50,625 nucleotides of DNA from the NCBI GenBank assembly GCA_900556455.1, contig USOV01000001.1, positions 1-50,625 on the forward strand, in the 5' to 3' direction. Position 1 is the stretch's first letter. Each line of letters opens with the position of its first letter. This DNA is from an uncultured Clostridium sp. (lineage in GTDB: Bacteria; Bacillota; Clostridia; TANB77; CAG-508). The notes beneath the pieces are model-generated. The model was not told the DNA's origin and made no database searches. It was given only the letters and a program-made list of their open reading frames with translations. Made by a program: the position numbers and the translations under genes. Below, piece by piece: positions 1 to 7,579 of the stretch.

Positions 1-290
1 AATATGTAACAAAATATGATAAAACAAACCACTGGGAAGCATGCTCAAAATGTGGAGAAGTAAAAGCAAATAGTACAGAAAAACATACATATGATGAAAA
101 TGGAAAATGTAAATGTGGAGCAACAAAACAAACAGAAGAAACATGTGAACATGAATATGTAACAAAATATGATAAAACAAACCACTGGGAAGCATGCTCA
201 AAATGTGGGGAAATAAAAGCAAATAGTACAGAAAAACATATATATGATGAAAATGGAAAATGTAAATGTGGAGCAACAAAATCAGCAGAA
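1..290 (+). repeat. Two tandem 153-bp coding repeats
   Basis: Bases 1-2 line up with 154-155, so the period is 153 bp (51 codons). The two copies are almost identical over about 135 bases; differences include GTA/ATA near the CGE codons and ACA/ATA before YDENGK. Such near-identity at DNA level suggests recent expansion or recombination. More copies may lie upstream of the window. Confidence 0.85.
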
Positions 291-476
291 GAAAATAACA
301 ATGGTGGAGAAACAAAAGGAGACGAAAACAAAAATAATACTGGAAAAGATAACACATCAACAGACAAAGATATTCCATATACAGGTGCAAAAAATGTTGG
401 AATAATAGCAATAGTTGCATTAGCAATTATAGTTACTGTATCAGCAGTGAAAATGAGAAAATATAAAGGAATATAA
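1..476 (+). CDS. C-terminal part of a sortase-anchored repeat surface protein (5' end outside window)
   Basis: The reading frame enters at base 3 and ends at a TAA at 474-476, giving 157 residues. It holds two copies of a 51-residue unit with the cysteine pairs CSKCG and CKCG and conserved HW and HxYDENGKC positions, a small cysteine-rich module common in clostridial surface proteins. An Asn/Lys/Asp/Thr-rich linker follows, then a cell-wall sorting signal: an IPYTGA motif (LPxTG variant), a hydrophobic segment of about 18 residues and a basic tail. The protein is probably linked to peptidoglycan by a sortase. The N-terminus, signal peptide and any ligand-binding domain lie outside the window. 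Base composition matches the native genes. Confidence 0.75.
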   Translation, partial: YVTKYDKTNHWEACSKCGEVKANSTEKHTYDENGKCKCGATKQTEETCEHEYVTKYDKTNHWEACSKCGEIKANSTEKHIYDENGKCKCGATKSAEENNNGGETKGDENKNNTGKDNTSTDKDIPYTGAKNVGIIAIVALAIIVTVSAVKMRKYKGI

Positions 477-495
477 CCAATAAATAGAAAATGAG

Positions 496-523
496 GGCGC
501 TAAATTTAGTGCCTTTATTTTTT
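496..523 (+). terminator. Rho-independent terminator of the repeat surface protein
   Basis: GGCGCTAAA pairs with TTTAGTGCC (one G:U pair) and is followed by TTTATTTTTTT. It lies 20 bases after the stop codon. Confidence 0.8.
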
Positions 524-543
524 ACCAACAAATAAACATAAAA

Positions 544-572
544 TTGACAAAACTTTCCATATATAGTATAAT
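544..572 (+). promoter_or_regulatory. Consensus sigma-A promoter for the vWA gene
   Basis: TTGACA at 544-549, a 17-base spacer, and TATAAT at 567-572. Both hexamers match the consensus perfectly, so transcription should be strong and the control probably lies in the leader. The predicted start near 580 gives a leader of about 165 bases. Confidence 0.85.
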
Positions 573-634
573 ATTAGTAGCTTTTTATATCACACAATTC
601 TTAAATTTAATTAAATTAAGGAGGTAAGCGCATA

Positions 635-685
635 ATGTTAAGCGTGCATATCTATTTAGATGTGCAAAAGTATACTAGATGTTAA
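635..685 (+). CDS. 16-codon leader peptide upstream of the vWA gene
   Basis: A strong Shine-Dalgarno AAGGAGG at 618-624 precedes ATG at 635. The peptide reads MLSVHIYLDVQKYTRC and then stops. The last codons run into the left arm of the hairpin at 671-696. A good RBS, a very short ORF ending in a stem, and a second RBS after the stem are the layout of leader-peptide control (attenuation or translational coupling), as known upstream of many mobile resistance and cargo genes. I do not recognise the peptide, and the inducing signal is unknown. Confidence 0.55.
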   Translation: MLSVHIYLDVQKYTRC

Positions 686-696
686 AATCTAGTATA
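671..696 (+). promoter_or_regulatory. Perfect 10-bp hairpin overlapping the leader peptide stop
   Basis: TATACTAGAT, loop GTTAAA, ATCTAGTATA. The leader stop codon lies in the loop. There is no T-run behind it, so it is not a simple terminator. A ribosome at the end of the leader ORF would melt it, which would affect access to the downstream RBS at 735-739. Confidence 0.6.
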
Positions 697-747
697 TAAT
701 TATTCCAACTGTGTTTCAAAAAATACTACAAAATGGAGGTTGACAAA

Positions 748-2769
748 ATGAAACGATTTTTTGCTACACTGCTGGCACTGACTTTAATGTTTGGTGCATT
801 GGTATCTATGCCTATCAAGGCCCATGCTGCAGGAACGAGCTTGGAAACGAGCTTAGAGACAAGCAGAACGGCAATTGCCGTTGGTGAAGACGGACGGTTT
901 AGAATGAGAACCGAAGTTTCTGTGGATGATGGAGCAAAACTTCATGACGAAGTAATCGTTATGATTGATGGCTCATATTCCACAAATGATGACTGGTATG
1001 GGGTAAGAACCTCTATCATGAAACTCGGTGAAAAGGTCCTGGAAGATGAGAAGAACAGTGTGTTATTAACTGTTATGACATTTGGCACAGGTGATAACAT
1101 TGTTCTTGAGCATGCAGAAACTGTTGAACAATTGAGTGAAAACTTACCTCAGGAACCAGGAAAGCTTTTGTATGGTAGAGCTTCAACAAACTGCGAGGCA
1201 GGCTTTACTGGAATCTTGAAGTACATCAAAAATCATGATGAAACCTTGAATAAAGCTCATGTTGTGTATATCACAGATGGCGAGGTTAATACTGATGAAA
1301 GTGAATATGTTTTCAGCAATTGGACAAACAATCCCTGGCTCAAAAAAGACGCACTGACTCTTGCAAAATGGTCTATTGGAGAGGAACTGGAGGCATACAA
1401 TTCTGGTGAAACTAAGCTTTCCAATGCATACTTGACTGCTTTTGATGATTCTAAAACCGATATTTCGGAGGACGAAAAATCAATGAAATGGGCTAATCAG
1501 GTCTGGAAAGATGTATATGAATATTCTGGGATGAACCTGGAAAGTCCGTATGCAATATCTGATACTGAAAGAGCATTTGTTAAGTATGACGAGGAAAATG
1601 GCACTCATGTACGGGAAATCTTCTATTACACTATTTGGGGTAGAGAGTATGCTGACAAAGAAAAGCGTACAACTGATGCAGGAATTGCACTTGCTAAAAG
1701 CAACAAAGTAGCTCATCTGTATATGGTGGCTATAAATAGTGCAACTCCTTGGATGACAGATATTAACTCTGCTACCAGTAATGTTTCTCTTCATGAGGCT
1801 GGTTCTGTATCTAATTTGCTCACAACACTTAGTGGTATTTCCATTAATTTGGACTGCCCTGCGTACAGTGAAATTACTGTTACAGATTATATGAGCAAAT
1901 GGGTAAACCTTAATACAGATACCATTAAAGTCATTGATGAAAATACTGCTACAACTATTTGGTCAAGTAGGCAGGGCTGGGTTATCACAGGAAAACGGCC
2001 TACATCCCATGAAACACCTATTGTTGTGGAAATGATTCCTAACAATAAGTACGAAGAAGGAGGCCCAGATGTTGTAGGGAATGAAAACGACGTCATTTAC
2101 AGAATTACCTGGTATGTGAAAGATGGTGAAATGCTTCGAAATCATGAATATTCTTTGATGTATGAAGTAAATGTAGACATTCATGAAAATGGATTTAAGT
2201 ATAATACTAAATATCCTTCAAATGGATACTCTACAGTTGAATATATCAAGGAAAACGGAGATAAAGTCACCCACTTCACAAGGGAAATTGCAACAGCTGA
2301 TGTAAGCGTTAGTAAGGCTGAAGAAGAGACCAAACCTGAAACTAAGCCTACAACTGCTGTAAAGGAAATGGTTGATGTTAAAGGTAAAGCAACATGGAAC
2401 GATAAGAACAACAAATACCAGAAAAGACCTGAAGTCATCACTGTTAACTTAATTGCAGATGGCAAGAAGATTGCATCCAAAAAAGTGACAGCAGAAGAAA
2501 AATGGAAGTATTCCTTTGAGGGTCTTCCTAAGTACAATGACAAAGGCAAACAAATTGTTTACACAGTACGGGAAAACAAAATAGCCAATTACAAAACAGA
2601 GATAGATGGATATGACATTGTGAACACATATGAAAAATCCACTATTGATTCTTCTAAAAATAATGATGGTTCTCCTAGAACAGGGGATTATATCATGGTA
2701 GTAGTAGCTTCTACTATTATATTAGGAGTAATACTATTCATTCTTTTAAGAATGATGCGTAAAAAATAA
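748..2769 (+). CDS. vWA-domain, Cna-B surface protein (pilin/adhesin type), probably horizontally acquired
   Basis: The 673-residue protein has a signal peptide (about residues 1-29, ending AHA), a von Willebrand A domain with an intact MIDAS motif DGSYS at about 74-78 and the later TDGE motif, a Cna-B type beta-sandwich near 545-630, and a sorting signal (SPRTGD, hydrophobic segment, RMMRKK). This is the plan of sortase-anchored adhesins and pilus-tip proteins. I start it at ATG 748 because the earlier ATG at 733 overlaps the GGAGG ribosome binding site. Base and codon use differ from the neighbours: CTG, GCC, GGC and four in-frame CGG arginine codons (895, 1612, 1996, 2569), a codon that native genes here never use as plain arginine. 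With its own promoter, leader and terminator it looks like an inserted cassette. Confidence 0.85.
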   Translation: MKRFFATLLALTLMFGALVSMPIKAHAAGTSLETSLETSRTAIAVGEDGRFRMRTEVSVDDGAKLHDEVIVMIDGSYSTNDDWYGVRTSIMKLGEKVLEDEKNSVLLTVMTFGTGDNIVLEHAETVEQLSENLPQEPGKLLYGRASTNCEAGFTGILKYIKNHDETLNKAHVVYITDGEVNTDESEYVFSNWTNNPWLKKDALTLAKWSIGEELEAYNSGETKLSNAYLTAFDDSKTDISEDEKSMKWANQVWKDVYEYSGMNLESPYAISDTERAFVKYDEENGTHVREIFYYTIWGREYADKEKRTTDAGIALAKSNKVAHLYMVAINSATPWMTDINSATSNVSLHEAGSVSNLLTTLSGISINLDCPAYSEITVTDYMSKWVNLNTDTIKVIDENTATTIWSSRQGWVITGKRPTSHETPIVVEMIPNNKYEEGGPDVVGNENDVIYRITWYVKDGEMLRNHEYSLMYEVNVDIHENGFKYNTKYPSNGYSTVEYIKENGDKVTHFTREIATADVSVSKAEEETKPETKPTTAVKEMVDVKGKATWNDKNNKYQKRPEVITVNLIADGKKIASKKVTAEEKWKYSFEGLPKYNDKGKQIVYTVRENKIANYKTEIDGYDIVNTYEKSTIDSSKNNDGSPRTGDYIMVVVASTIILGVILFILLRMMRKK

Positions 2770-2779
2770 TTGGCATAAA

Positions 2780-2820
2780 CAAAACAAAAAACCAGCGATA
2801 TTCGCTGGTTTTTTGTTTTG
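2780..2820 (+). terminator. Perfect 19-bp terminator closing the vWA cassette
   Basis: The arms 2780-2798 and 2802-2820 are fully complementary around a TAT loop. The stem core is ACCAGCGA/TCGCTGGT and the A and T tracts are part of the stem, so it can terminate in both directions. Confidence 0.92.
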
Positions 2821-2849
2821 TTAAAATTTATTTTTAGAATATTTTACTA

Positions 2850-2877
2850 ACAGAACTACAAATTTTGACATAAAATA
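2850..2877 (+). promoter_or_regulatory. Possible sigma-K type promoter for yabG
   Basis: CATAAAATA at 2869-2877 fits the sigma-K -10 pattern CATANNNTA, and an AC dinucleotide lies at 2850-2851, 17 bases upstream. B. subtilis yabG is a late mother-cell gene, so this is expected. The motif is short and AT-rich DNA matches it easily. Confidence 0.4.
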
Positions 2878-2907
2878 TACTACTACAGTATTTTGAGGTG
2901 ATATAAT

Positions 2908-3713
2908 ATGCAAATAAAAAAAGGAGATATTGTAGGCAGATATTCATATAACAATGATATACTATTTTTTGTTGATAGAATAATAAAAGTAAATAAAACA
3001 AAAAAAATTGCAATCTTAAAAGGCTTGAACATTAGAATTGAGGCAGATGCTGAAATACGGAGACTTAAAAAAATTTGAAGTAAAAGAAGTAGAAGAATTA
3101 CTAAGAGGAATAGAGAAAAAATCGTATAAACAAATAGCAAATAATTATAATAAAAACTTAGAATATACAGGGAAAATATTGCATTTAGATGGGGATAAAA
3201 GATATAGTGAAAAAACTATGAAATATTATAAAAAAATGGGATTAAATGCTGTTGTCAAAAACATATCTGAGAGTAAACAACCACAGTATGTAATTCCACT
3301 ACTGGTAAAACATAAACCAGATATATTAATAATAACAGGACATGACTCAATGATTAAAAATGGAAAAAATTATTTAGACATATATAACTATAGAAATTCT
3401 AAATATTTTATAAAATCTGTGTTAAATGCAAGAAAATGGCAAAATTCATCAGATAAACTTGTTATATTTGCACGGAGCCTGCCAAAGTTTTTATGAGGCA
3501 ATTATGGAAGCGGGAGCAGATTTTGCATCTTCTCCGGGAAGAATATTAATAGATTTTATAGACCCATTAATTGTTGCAAAGGTCGTAGCAACAACAGATA
3601 AAAGAGTATATATATCTGCAAAAGAAATAGCTAAAATGGTAAAAGAAGGAGAAAAAGGTGTTAGTGGAATAGGAGCTAGAGGAAAGAACAAGATGTATTA
3701 CGAAACAATGTAA
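2908..3713 (+). CDS. yabG: Sporulation-specific cysteine protease YabG, split by two +1 shifts at CGG codons
   Basis: YabG is the mother-cell protease that trims spore coat proteins. The start MQIKKGDIVGR, the middle KILHLDGD and KPDILIITGHD, and the end GACQSFYEAIMEAGA...FASSPGR are clear family signatures. The gene needs three frames: 2908-3057, 3059-3472 and 3474-3713. Each change is exactly one base, the C of an in-frame CGG (3058-3060 and 3473-3475), after which GGA (Gly) resumes the homologous frame. Without shifts the product stops at 3078 after 56 residues. With both shifts it is 267 residues, close to the roughly 290 of B. subtilis YabG, and ADAEIGDL aligns without a gap to my recollection of that sequence. 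The second site lies directly before the catalytic-cysteine motif. It may be a recoded functional gene, a pseudogene, or contain sequencing errors. It precedes veg, as in Bacillus. Confidence 0.85.
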
Positions 3714-3805
3714 CAAAGCTGCAACTTAAATGACACACAAATGTAATAAAGTCACAAAACCTTAGAACCAAACTGAAAACAAGAGAAAAGACTTATTTAC
3801 ATCTT

Positions 3806-3834
3806 TTGACATATTTTTTTCGCAATGATATAAT
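3806..3834 (+). promoter_or_regulatory. Perfect sigma-A promoter for veg
   Basis: TTGACA 3806-3811, 17-base spacer, TATAAT 3829-3834. The veg promoter is also one of the strongest sigma-A promoters in B. subtilis. Confidence 0.88.
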
Positions 3835-3875
3835 TCGCCAAAAGATGACAGATAAAAATGAAGGTGAGTGATATC

Positions 3876-4148
3876 ATGATTTTAAGAAATGACATTTCAA
3901 CCATCAAAGCAGAACTAGATGACAGAATAGGACAAAAGATATTAATAAAAGGAACACTTGGAAGAAATAAAGCCTTTGAAGAGGAAACAGTAATAAAAGA
4001 TACTTATTCAAATTTTTTCCTAGTAGAAGACAAAAAAAGAGATACAAATGTAAGTTATAAATACACAGATATCTTAACAAAAGAATTAGAAGTTTCAATA
4101 TACGACGGACAAAATTATAGCCCTCTAATATTACCAGCTAGAACTTAA
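3876..4148 (+). CDS. veg: Veg family protein
   Basis: A 90-residue basic protein matching the Veg family (RNDISTIKAELDDRIGQKILIKGTLGR at the start, then ETVIKDTYSNFFLVE and SYKYTDILT). Veg is an abundant small protein described in B. subtilis as stimulating biofilm gene expression. ATG 3876 is chosen because AAGGTGAG at 3860-3867 is correctly spaced; an upstream in-frame ATG at 3858 overlaps that RBS. The gene has its own consensus promoter and terminator, and the yabG-veg order is conserved in Firmicutes. Confidence 0.85.
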   Translation: MILRNDISTIKAELDDRIGQKILIKGTLGRNKAFEEETVIKDTYSNFFLVEDKKRDTNVSYKYTDILTKELEVSIYDGQNYSPLILPART

Positions 4149-4153
4149 AGTTT

Positions 4154-4185
4154 AAAAATTCCTATGAAAATAGGAATTTTTTTTT
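4154..4185 (+). terminator. Terminator of veg
   Basis: AAAAATTCCTA, loop TGAAAA, TAGGAATTTTTTTTT. Confidence 0.88.
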
Positions 4186-4230
4186 ATTTCCTTAATATAA
4201 TGTAATATTATAATTTAAGGAGGGATTTAT

Positions 4231-5769
4231 ATGGCAGTAGAAACAGCCAGGGACAAGATAAAACTTAACCAAATAGTAGGTCAAAAACAAGAGATTATAA
4301 CAGTAGACGGAGATGCTATTGTAAATGATGTAAAGCCAGATGTTTTAAAAATAATAAACACAAATGGAACGATATGTATACAAAAAAGAGAAACTTTAAA
4401 TGGAAAAGTAAAATTAGAAGGATGTGTCAACACATATATAATATATTTGGCAGATGATGAAAATGGAAGCATAAGAACAATTAATACAAGTTTAGATTTT
4501 TCTACAACAATAGATATGGACAATTGTAAAGAAGGGCATACATTAGAAGAAAATTTATGTATAAAAGGATTTGAAACGAAAATTTTAAATAGCAGAAAAG
4601 TGCACATAAAAGCATTTATAGAAGCTGATATTAAAGTATTTTCAAGTGAAGACATAGAAGCAATTGTAGATATAAAAGATGAAGAAGACATACAAATGTT
4701 AAATTCTAACAAAGATTTAATGTCACTAATAGGAGAAAATACAGGAAAATGCATATTAAAAGATGCCATAGGAATTAATGCAGAAGATGACCTTGCAGAA
4801 ATAATGAGAGTAAGCTTTGATATATCGGGCGTGGAGACAAAAACAAGTTATAATAAAGTGTTAATAAAAGCAAATGCGAATGTAAGTATAATGTACTTAA
4901 CAGAAGATAATAAAATATCAAATGCATCAGGGCAAATACCCATAATGGGATTTATAGATATGCCAAATGTAACAGAAACAGCAGAGTGCACGGCAAAAAT
5001 AAAGCTTAAAAATTTGGAATTAAGATCAAATAATATTGATGAACATTCTATATATGTAGAGGCAGATTTGGACTTATTCTGTAGAGCGTTTGAAAATAAG
5101 CAAATCAATGTAATAGAAGATGTATATAGCATCTTAAATAATATAGAATTAAAGAGAAATAATGTAAGAGCAACAACAATGCAAAATAGAATAAGAGACA
5201 CATTTAAAATAAACCAAACCTTTACAACTCCAGAATTAATATATGGCAAAATCTTAGGAAGTAATGTAAATCCAGTTATAGAAAACACTGAGGTTAAGGA
5301 CGGAAGAATAAAATATACAGGTAAATTAGATGCAGAGTTCTTTGTAATTAATGAAAATATAGTAAATGGAGTAAATGTGTCTGTACCTTTTGATTTTGAT
5401 TTAACATCTGAGTTAATCAGAAGAGATAGTCAATTTGAAACACAAATAAATATAGCATCACAAAAAGTATATAATACAGATGACGGAGTAGTTTTGGAAG
5501 CAGAATTAGAAATAACAGTATTACTACAAAATAGTGAAGAGTTAAATTTCATTCAAGATATTAATGTTACAGAAGACACAAAAACAGACTCATATAGTAT
5601 GATTATATATTTTGTAAAACCAGGAGATACTCTATGGAAAATTGCAAAACAATTTAAAAGTAAGGTAGAAGATATTGCTAGAATAAATGAAGTAGAAGAT
5701 GTAAATAAAATTTACTCAGGGCAGCAATTATACATACCTAAATTTACAAGAAACAGAATTGCAATATAA
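4231..5769 (+). CDS. SPOCS (DUF3794) and LysM protein, SipL-like spore morphogenesis factor
   Basis: A 512-residue protein with repeated SPOCS/DUF3794 segments over about residues 20-450 and a C-terminal LysM module near 462-505 (YFVKPGDTLWKIAKQF...INKIYSGQQLYIP). This architecture is that of Clostridioides difficile SipL, which binds SpoIVA and anchors the coat to the forespore. The LysM domain suits binding of SpoIVA or cortex. The RBS AAGGAGG precedes the ATG closely, and the gene lies 2 bases before yunB, so the two are probably one mother-cell operon. Confidence 0.8.
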   Translation: MAVETARDKIKLNQIVGQKQEIITVDGDAIVNDVKPDVLKIINTNGTICIQKRETLNGKVKLEGCVNTYIIYLADDENGSIRTINTSLDFSTTIDMDNCKEGHTLEENLCIKGFETKILNSRKVHIKAFIEADIKVFSSEDIEAIVDIKDEEDIQMLNSNKDLMSLIGENTGKCILKDAIGINAEDDLAEIMRVSFDISGVETKTSYNKVLIKANANVSIMYLTEDNKISNASGQIPIMGFIDMPNVTETAECTAKIKLKNLELRSNNIDEHSIYVEADLDLFCRAFENKQINVIEDVYSILNNIELKRNNVRATTMQNRIRDTFKINQTFTTPELIYGKILGSNVNPVIENTEVKDGRIKYTGKLDAEFFVINENIVNGVNVSVPFDFDLTSELIRRDSQFETQINIASQKVYNTDDGVVLEAELEITVLLQNSEELNFIQDINVTEDTKTDSYSMIIYFVKPGDTLWKIAKQFKSKVEDIARINEVEDVNKIYSGQQLYIPKFTRNRIAI

Positions 5770-5771
5770 AA

Positions 5772-6464
5772 ATGGATAAAATCTATTCAAGAAAAAGAAT
5801 AAAAATATTTTATTCAGACAAAAAAACTATAAAGAAAAAATTAACTTTTACTGTAGTAATAGCTATAGCAACAGCAACTATTATATCTAGTTTAAAATCA
5901 ATAGATCCAATTTTTGAAGAACTATGTAAAGAAAAGGGAATACAAATTGCAACAGATATATTAAATACAGAGTCTACAAAAGTAGTTCAGAAATATGAAT
6001 ACAAGGATATAGTATCAATAAAAAAAAGTGAAGAAAATAATACTAGCATATTAAAAACAGATGTAAGTATTATAAATGATATAGCCTCGGACATTGCAGC
6101 AGAAGTAAATAAAAGACTAGAAGAGATAGAAAAAAAACAAATAAAAATACCTGCTGGAGCAATACTTGGAAACAAATACATAGCAGGGTTTGGCCCCAAT
6201 ATAAATATATCCATTATACCAGCAGGAACAGTAACTACAGACTTAAAAACAGAATTTAAAGCACAAGGAATAAACCAAACAGTATACAGGATTTATCTAG
6301 AAGTCATATGCAATGTAAACATAGTAACATCATACAAAACCATAAATACTGAAATCGTAAACCAAGTGCTATTAGTAGAAACAGTAATAGTAGGAAACGT
6401 GCCAGAAACATACTATAATGTAGAAGGCATAAGCGAAAAAACCACATTAGAGCTAATCGAGTAA
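5772..6464 (+). CDS. yunB: Sporulation protein YunB
   Basis: A 230-residue protein with one N-terminal membrane segment (about 22-42), then the family core: IKIPAGAILGNKYIAGFGP, PAGTVTTDLKTEF, GINQTVYRIYLEV and VIVGNVPETYY. YunB is a sigma-E-dependent sporulation protein of unclear mechanism. It follows the SipL-like gene with no room for a promoter and no strong RBS of its own, suggesting translational coupling. Confidence 0.85.
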   Translation: MDKIYSRKRIKIFYSDKKTIKKKLTFTVVIAIATATIISSLKSIDPIFEELCKEKGIQIATDILNTESTKVVQKYEYKDIVSIKKSEENNTSILKTDVSIINDIASDIAAEVNKRLEEIEKKQIKIPAGAILGNKYIAGFGPNINISIIPAGTVTTDLKTEFKAQGINQTVYRIYLEVICNVNIVTSYKTINTEIVNQVLLVETVIVGNVPETYYNVEGISEKTTLELIE

Positions 6465-6469
6465 AATGT

Positions 6470-6495
6470 AGGGGCCGCCGCCCACGGCGACCCGC
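6470..6495. repeat. GC-rich palindrome, family copy 1
   Basis: GGGGCCGCCG, CCCA, CGGCGACCC form an imperfect hairpin between the converging yunB and spoVT genes. It resembles the copy at 47689-47710 and stands out against AT-rich DNA. It may serve as a bidirectional terminator. Confidence 0.6.
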
Positions 6496-6506
6496 AAAAC
6501 TAAAAT

Positions 6507-7061
6507 TTATATCTCCATTTGACTGCTTAAGAACCCTGCTGCAGACTGAGCCACCTTAAGCTCAGAATCTCCCATTTTAGTATTTTGCTCTTTAGAAAGA
6601 AGAACAATACTACCAATAACATCCCCATCAGAAATAATAGGATAAATAACTTGAGAATTATTAAGAGTATTAGTATTAGCATTTTGAGTAATAGGTAAAG
6701 CTTTTTCATTATTATCTTTGCTAGTATAAACCTCTTTATTCTCAATTAATTGTTCAAGTTCAGGACTAATAGCCTTCTCTAAAAATTCTTTTTTAGAACC
6801 ACCAGAAACGGCAATTACAGAATCTTTATCAGTAATACAAGCGATATGTCCTGTCGTTTTTGCAAGGGTTTCTGCATAACCTGTTGCAAATTCAGAAAGT
6901 TCACCAATAGGTGAATATTTTTTTAAAATAACTTCTCCTTCTTTATCTGTAAATATTTCAATAGGATCTCCTTCTTTTATTCTAAGAGTTCTTCTTATTT
7001 CTTTAGGAATAACAATTCTACCCAAATCATCTATTCTTCTAACAACTCCAGTTGCTTTCAT
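6507..7061 (-). CDS. spoVT: Stage V sporulation protein T, AbrB-type regulator
   Basis: A 184-residue protein with an N-terminal AbrB/MazE-like swapped-hairpin DNA-binding domain (MKATGVVRRIDDLGRIVIPKEIRR...EGDPIEIFTD) and a C-terminal GAF-like domain. SpoVT controls late forespore (sigma-G) genes. The RBS GGGAGG lies correctly before the ATG. It converges on yunB. Confidence 0.92.
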   Translation of the reverse strand: MKATGVVRRIDDLGRIVIPKEIRRTLRIKEGDPIEIFTDKEGEVILKKYSPIGELSEFATGYAETLAKTTGHIACITDKDSVIAVSGGSKKEFLEKAISPELEQLIENKEVYTSKDNNEKALPITQNANTNTLNNSQVIYPIISDGDVIGSIVLLSKEQNTKMGDSELKVAQSAAGFLSSQMEI

Positions 7062-7188
7062 GTAACATCCTCCCTTAAATTTTTTATTTCATAATTTTAG
7101 TATTGCAAATGAAAAAGAAAATTATTCAAAAAAAATACAAAAAAAGTCAAAAAAATTTTATTAAAAATATTAAATTAAAGTCCAAACC

Positions 7189-7217
7189 TTGTAATTTCCA
7201 TAAAAAAAATATATAAT
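7189..7217 (+). promoter_or_regulatory. Sigma-A promoter for gatCAB
   Basis: TTGTAA 7189-7194, 17-base spacer, TATAAT 7212-7217, about 30 bases before the gatC ATG. Confidence 0.75.
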
Positions 7218-7247
7218 AGAAAAGATTAAAAGGAGGAAGTAAGGCAT

Positions 7248-7535
7248 ATGGAAATAAAAAAAGAAGAAATATTACATATTGCAAAACTTGCAAGCTTAAA
7301 AATAAAAGAAGAAGAAATAGAAGAATATAGAAAAAATTTGCAGGATATATTAAACTTTGCAAATATAATAAATGGTGTAGATACAGAAGGGCTAGAAGAA
7401 ACAAATGGAGCAACTGCAAATATAAACTTTTTAAGAGAAGATGAAGTTAAAAAATTTGAAGATAGTAAAAGCCTAATGGAAAATGCTCCAGAACAGGAAA
7501 ACAATATGTTCAAAATACCAAAAGTTTTAAATTAG
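7248..7535 (+). CDS. gatC: Asp-tRNA(Asn)/Glu-tRNA(Gln) amidotransferase subunit C
   Basis: A 95-residue helical protein with the GatC pattern (ILHIAKLASLKIKEEEIE...LQDILNFANIINGVDTEG). It wraps around GatA and stabilises the GatCAB complex, which amidates mischarged Glu-tRNA(Gln) and Asp-tRNA(Asn). First gene of gatC-gatA-gatB. Confidence 0.9.
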   Translation: MEIKKEEILHIAKLASLKIKEEEIEEYRKNLQDILNFANIINGVDTEGLEETNGATANINFLREDEVKKFEDSKSLMENAPEQENNMFKIPKVLN

Positions 7536-7579
7536 ATTAATTATACGAGTAAAGGATAGACAAAATTAAGGAGGAAAAT

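Noticed and set aside
1..290. CRISPR-like or DNA-level regulatory repeat
   Set aside because: The 153-bp repeat is in frame and encodes a cysteine-rich protein module, so it is a coding repeat.
733..747. Upstream ATG 733 as start of the vWA protein
   Set aside because: It overlaps the GGAGG ribosome binding site; ATG 748 has correct spacing and starts a clean signal peptide.
3050..3062. prfB-type programmed frameshift with an upstream Shine-Dalgarno and a slippery P-site codon
   Set aside because: The six P-site codons are different and most sites lack a Shine-Dalgarno-like element at the right distance.
7062..7247. T-box or other amino-acid leader before gatCAB
   Set aside because: The promoter lies only about 30 bases before gatC, leaving no room for a T-box.
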